DNA of 64,000 nucleotides, from NCBI RefSeq assembly GCF_014235185.1, contig NZ_CP060131.1, positions 5,711,501-5,775,500 on the forward strand. The letters are read 5' to 3'. The first letter of the stretch is position 1. Every line of letters begins with the position of its first letter. The stretch comes from Pseudonocardia petroleophila. GTDB lineage: Bacteria; Actinomycetota; Actinomycetes; Mycobacteriales; Pseudonocardiaceae. Position numbers and translations under genes: made by a program. Below the pieces are notes generated by a model. It did not search any database. It saw only the letters and a program-made list of their open reading frames with translations, and was not told the origin of the DNA. Shown piece after piece: positions 62,297-64,000 of the stretch.

Positions 62297-62797
62297 ATGC
62301 GCACGCTCAGCCGGGTTCGCCGTCGGGCTGCGATGATCGGGCTGGTCGTGGCGATGCTGCTGTCGGCAGGTTCCATAGCGCTCGCCGGGCCGATACCCGG
62401 GCCTCCCGTGCCAGCCCCGCTCGTGCCGGGCACCCCGTGCACCGTGACGGCCAGGGCCTGCGCGGACCTGATCGGGCTGCAGGCCTGGCTGTTCCAGGAC
62501 GGCCGGATCCTGCGCGGCCCGGTCCCGATCAGCATCGGCGACGAGTTCGACCCCACACCACCCGGCCGATACGCCGTGGAATGGAAGGCCAAGGACTGGG
62601 TGAGCCGCGAATACGGCACGCCCATGCCCTACTCGGTGTTCTTCGCCCCCGGCGGCATCGCGTTCCACGAAGGCAGCCTGCAGACCAGCTCCGCAGGATG
62701 TATCCGCATGGAACGGGACAACGCGGCGGCGTTCTTCGACCACCTCCAGGTCGGCGACGAGGTCCAGGTGCACAGCGATGCCCCGGCGGTCGGGTAG
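62297..62797 (+). CDS. Small secreted L,D-transpeptidase
   Basis: A 166-residue protein with a signal peptide ending in ALA and a single YkuD domain. Catalytic motif: AFHEGSLQTSSAGCIRM with Cys in SAGC. YkuD enzymes make 3-3 crosslinks in peptidoglycan. ATG 62297 follows GAGGAG. Shorter than housekeeping actinobacterial Ldt proteins, which carry Ig-like domains. Confidence 0.85.
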   Translation: MRTLSRVRRRAAMIGLVVAMLLSAGSIALAGPIPGPPVPAPLVPGTPCTVTARACADLIGLQAWLFQDGRILRGPVPISIGDEFDPTPPGRYAVEWKAKDWVSREYGTPMPYSVFFAPGGIAFHEGSLQTSSAGCIRMERDNAAAFFDHLQVGDEVQVHSDAPAVG

Positions 62798-63322
62798 CAG
62801 CCCTCTCGCATCCGGGGTCGAGGCTCGCCTGTACTCGTAGCCGATCGCAGCTACCGACCCGACCCAGCGCTCGACGACCGGCGACACCGCTCCCACGATC
62901 GTCGAGATCCGGTCCCGTGGCGGGGCCCTCCGGCCCTGGCGTCGGTGAGACGGTCCACCGCCGGCTCCCGCGCAGCGGGCGTAGCGCCCGCCTTGGTGAG
63001 ATCAGCCCGCCCGGTGCTCGGCACCGCTCACTGGGCCACCCTTATGCGGTGCCGGCGGTCGTCCTGGCTGTCGATGCACTCGAGGTGCTACCCGGTCACT
63101 GCCCACTTAAGCCGACATCCCCGCCGGGGATGTCCAGCCTGAGAAACGCAGGGCCGGGTGGTCGCCTGGGTCGCGCGGACCGTCGACAGGCTGAGCGCCA
63201 CCAGAGCGCAGGACGAACGACGTGACGCCGACGATCAGCGGTGCACACTCCCCCGCGGGATCGGACAAGGGTTACATGGCAGGACTGCAGCGGCACGTTG
63301 CCGTCCTGCGACGCCGCTTCGG
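62798..63322. other. Gene-free stretch with one hairpin
   Basis: No supportable gene on either strand. A perfect hairpin lies at 63114-63134. Confidence 0.4.
63114..63134. terminator. 9-bp hairpin
   Basis: GACATCCCC and GGGGATGTC around GCC, between the transpeptidase gene (plus) and the SRPBCC gene (minus). A plausible shared terminator, though 189 bases from the latter's stop. Confidence 0.4.
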
Positions 63323-63799
63323 TTACGGCGCCGCGGTGGGCGGATCGGCTGCCACCGGATTGTCCTGGTGCTGCTCCAGGAGCCTCTTCAGGCGTTCGTC
63401 GTCGCGACGGGCATCGCGAGCCAGCACCCGCGCCAGCAGAGGCTCCAGCATCCGGCCCCACCCCGCTGCCCGGAACTCCATCCGGCCGAGCAGCAGGGTT
63501 GCTGCGCCCCGGGATTCGACCACGTAGGAGGCGCGCCCCGACACCCAACCGTCGGGAATCTCGAACTCCACGATCCGCGGCGGCTCGAATCGCACGAAGC
63601 GGTTGACCGCCTGCAGCTCGCGACCGGCGAACCGCCGGACGAACATGTGCTCGCTGCCCACCCCGATCGGACCGGGCGTGAGCCGGCGGACCTCGTGAAG
63701 TCCCTGTTGCCAGCGCGGCGCGTTGGTCTGGTCGGCGACGAATGCGAACACCTCGGCAGGCGCTCGATCGATGGACGTCTGGACCTCGACGACGAACAC
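63323..63799 (-). CDS. SRPBCC-family protein
   Basis: A 158-residue START-like ligand-binding protein (VVEVQTSIDRAPAEVFAFVA; NAPRWQQGLHEVRRL). Such proteins bind polyketides, lipids or other hydrophobic molecules. GTG 63799 follows GAGGAGGTGG. Divergent from a TetR gene with an inverted repeat between, so the regulator probably controls it. Confidence 0.85.
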   Translation of the reverse strand: MFVVEVQTSIDRAPAEVFAFVADQTNAPRWQQGLHEVRRLTPGPIGVGSEHMFVRRFAGRELQAVNRFVRFEPPRIVEFEIPDGWVSGRASYVVESRGAATLLLGRMEFRAAGWGRMLEPLLARVLARDARRDDERLKRLLEQHQDNPVAADPPTAAP

Positions 63800-63820
63800 G
63801 AGCCCACCTCCTCAACCCTG

Positions 63821-63858
63821 CCCACTAGTGCAAGTTACTGATGTGACGCTCTAGTGGG
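63821..63858. promoter_or_regulatory. Inverted repeat in the SRPBCC/TetR gap
   Basis: CCCACTAG (63821-63828) and CTAGTGGG (63851-63858) form a perfect 8-bp dyad; ACTAGT recurs at 63863-63868. Typical of a TetR autoregulatory operator between divergent genes. Confidence 0.6.
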
Positions 63859-63881
63859 AGCGACTAGTATGGTGTGGTGTC

Positions 63882-64000
63882 GTGGCCGACGTCAACGATC
63901 CATCCCGTCGCGCACGGGCTCGCCGGACGCGCAGGGGCATCGTCCAGGCGGCGCACGCCGAGCTCGTCGAGCACGGGTATCACGGCGCGACCATCGCCGC
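63882..64000 (+). CDS. TetR-family regulator (5' part)
   Basis: From GTG 63882 the frame gives ARRTRRGIVQAAHAELVEHG then YHGATIAA, the start of a TetR DNA-binding domain; the window ends inside it. Divergent from the SRPBCC gene. Confidence 0.75.
   Translation, partial: MADVNDPSRRARARRTRRGIVQAAHAELVEHGYHGATIA

Noticed and set aside
1..64000. CRISPR array, tRNA or rRNA genes
   Set aside because: No regularly spaced repeats with unique spacers and no recognisable tRNA or rRNA sequence were seen on reading.

Overview
The window is very GC-rich DNA with strong G/C third-position bias, many GTG starts and 4-base ATGA/GTGA gene overlaps. It looks like an actinomycete, most likely Pseudonocardiaceae-like; the genus is an inference from the mix of families, not from a marker gene. 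No rRNA, tRNA or CRISPR array was seen.

Bases 1-31,700 read as an integrated or plasmid-borne mobilizable element. After an HTH regulator (79-1431, minus) and two small genes comes a 15-gene plus-strand run (about 2,624-13,890). It encodes a Tad/Flp-type pilus machine: lipoprotein, SAF protein, ParA/TadZ-like ATPase, TadA, TadB, TadC, a small pilin-like peptide, three TadE/TadG-like pseudopilins, a 1064-residue membrane LysM-BTAD protein and a prepilin peptidase. A minus-strand mobilization block follows (two unknown genes, relaxase, MobC-like; 13,842-17,127). Next is a complete four-gene QatABCD anti-phage operon (17,737-22,596, minus) with visibly lower GC. A plasmid-maintenance array then runs to 31,680 (minus): unknown small proteins, prim-pol primase, SSB, ParB-like protein and DUF932 protein. 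Its genes are separated by strong hairpins and by a repeated, structured leader of about 200 bp. An 11-bp direct-repeat motif (ACCACG plus 5 bases) recurs in intergenic positions of this element.

From 32,570 to 35,489 lies a large nuclease-NACHT NTPase gene broken by two frameshifts. An IS256-family element follows (35,681-37,050) with inverted repeats and a perfect 8-bp target duplication; it sits inside a copC gene. Decayed lspA and copD pieces lie just beyond.

From 38,235 to the end is a metal and redox island. It holds a flavin monooxygenase, MarR, several membrane proteins and an SRPBCC-hemerythrin fusion. It continues with a DtxR/multicopper oxidase/ZIP operon, a wall hydrolase, an operon with ArsR and copper-type membrane proteins, CbtAB and a divergent histidine phosphatase. 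Then come a Cu(I) P-type ATPase with CtaG, a CDF exporter flanked by a 200-bp direct repeat, a CopD-CtaG fusion, a CPBP protease, an L,D-transpeptidase, an SRPBCC protein and the start of a TetR gene. Clear palindromic operators lie upstream of cbtB, the CDF gene and the SRPBCC/TetR pair. Together these genes suggest copper, cobalt and zinc handling and cytochrome oxidase metallation carried next to mobile DNA.
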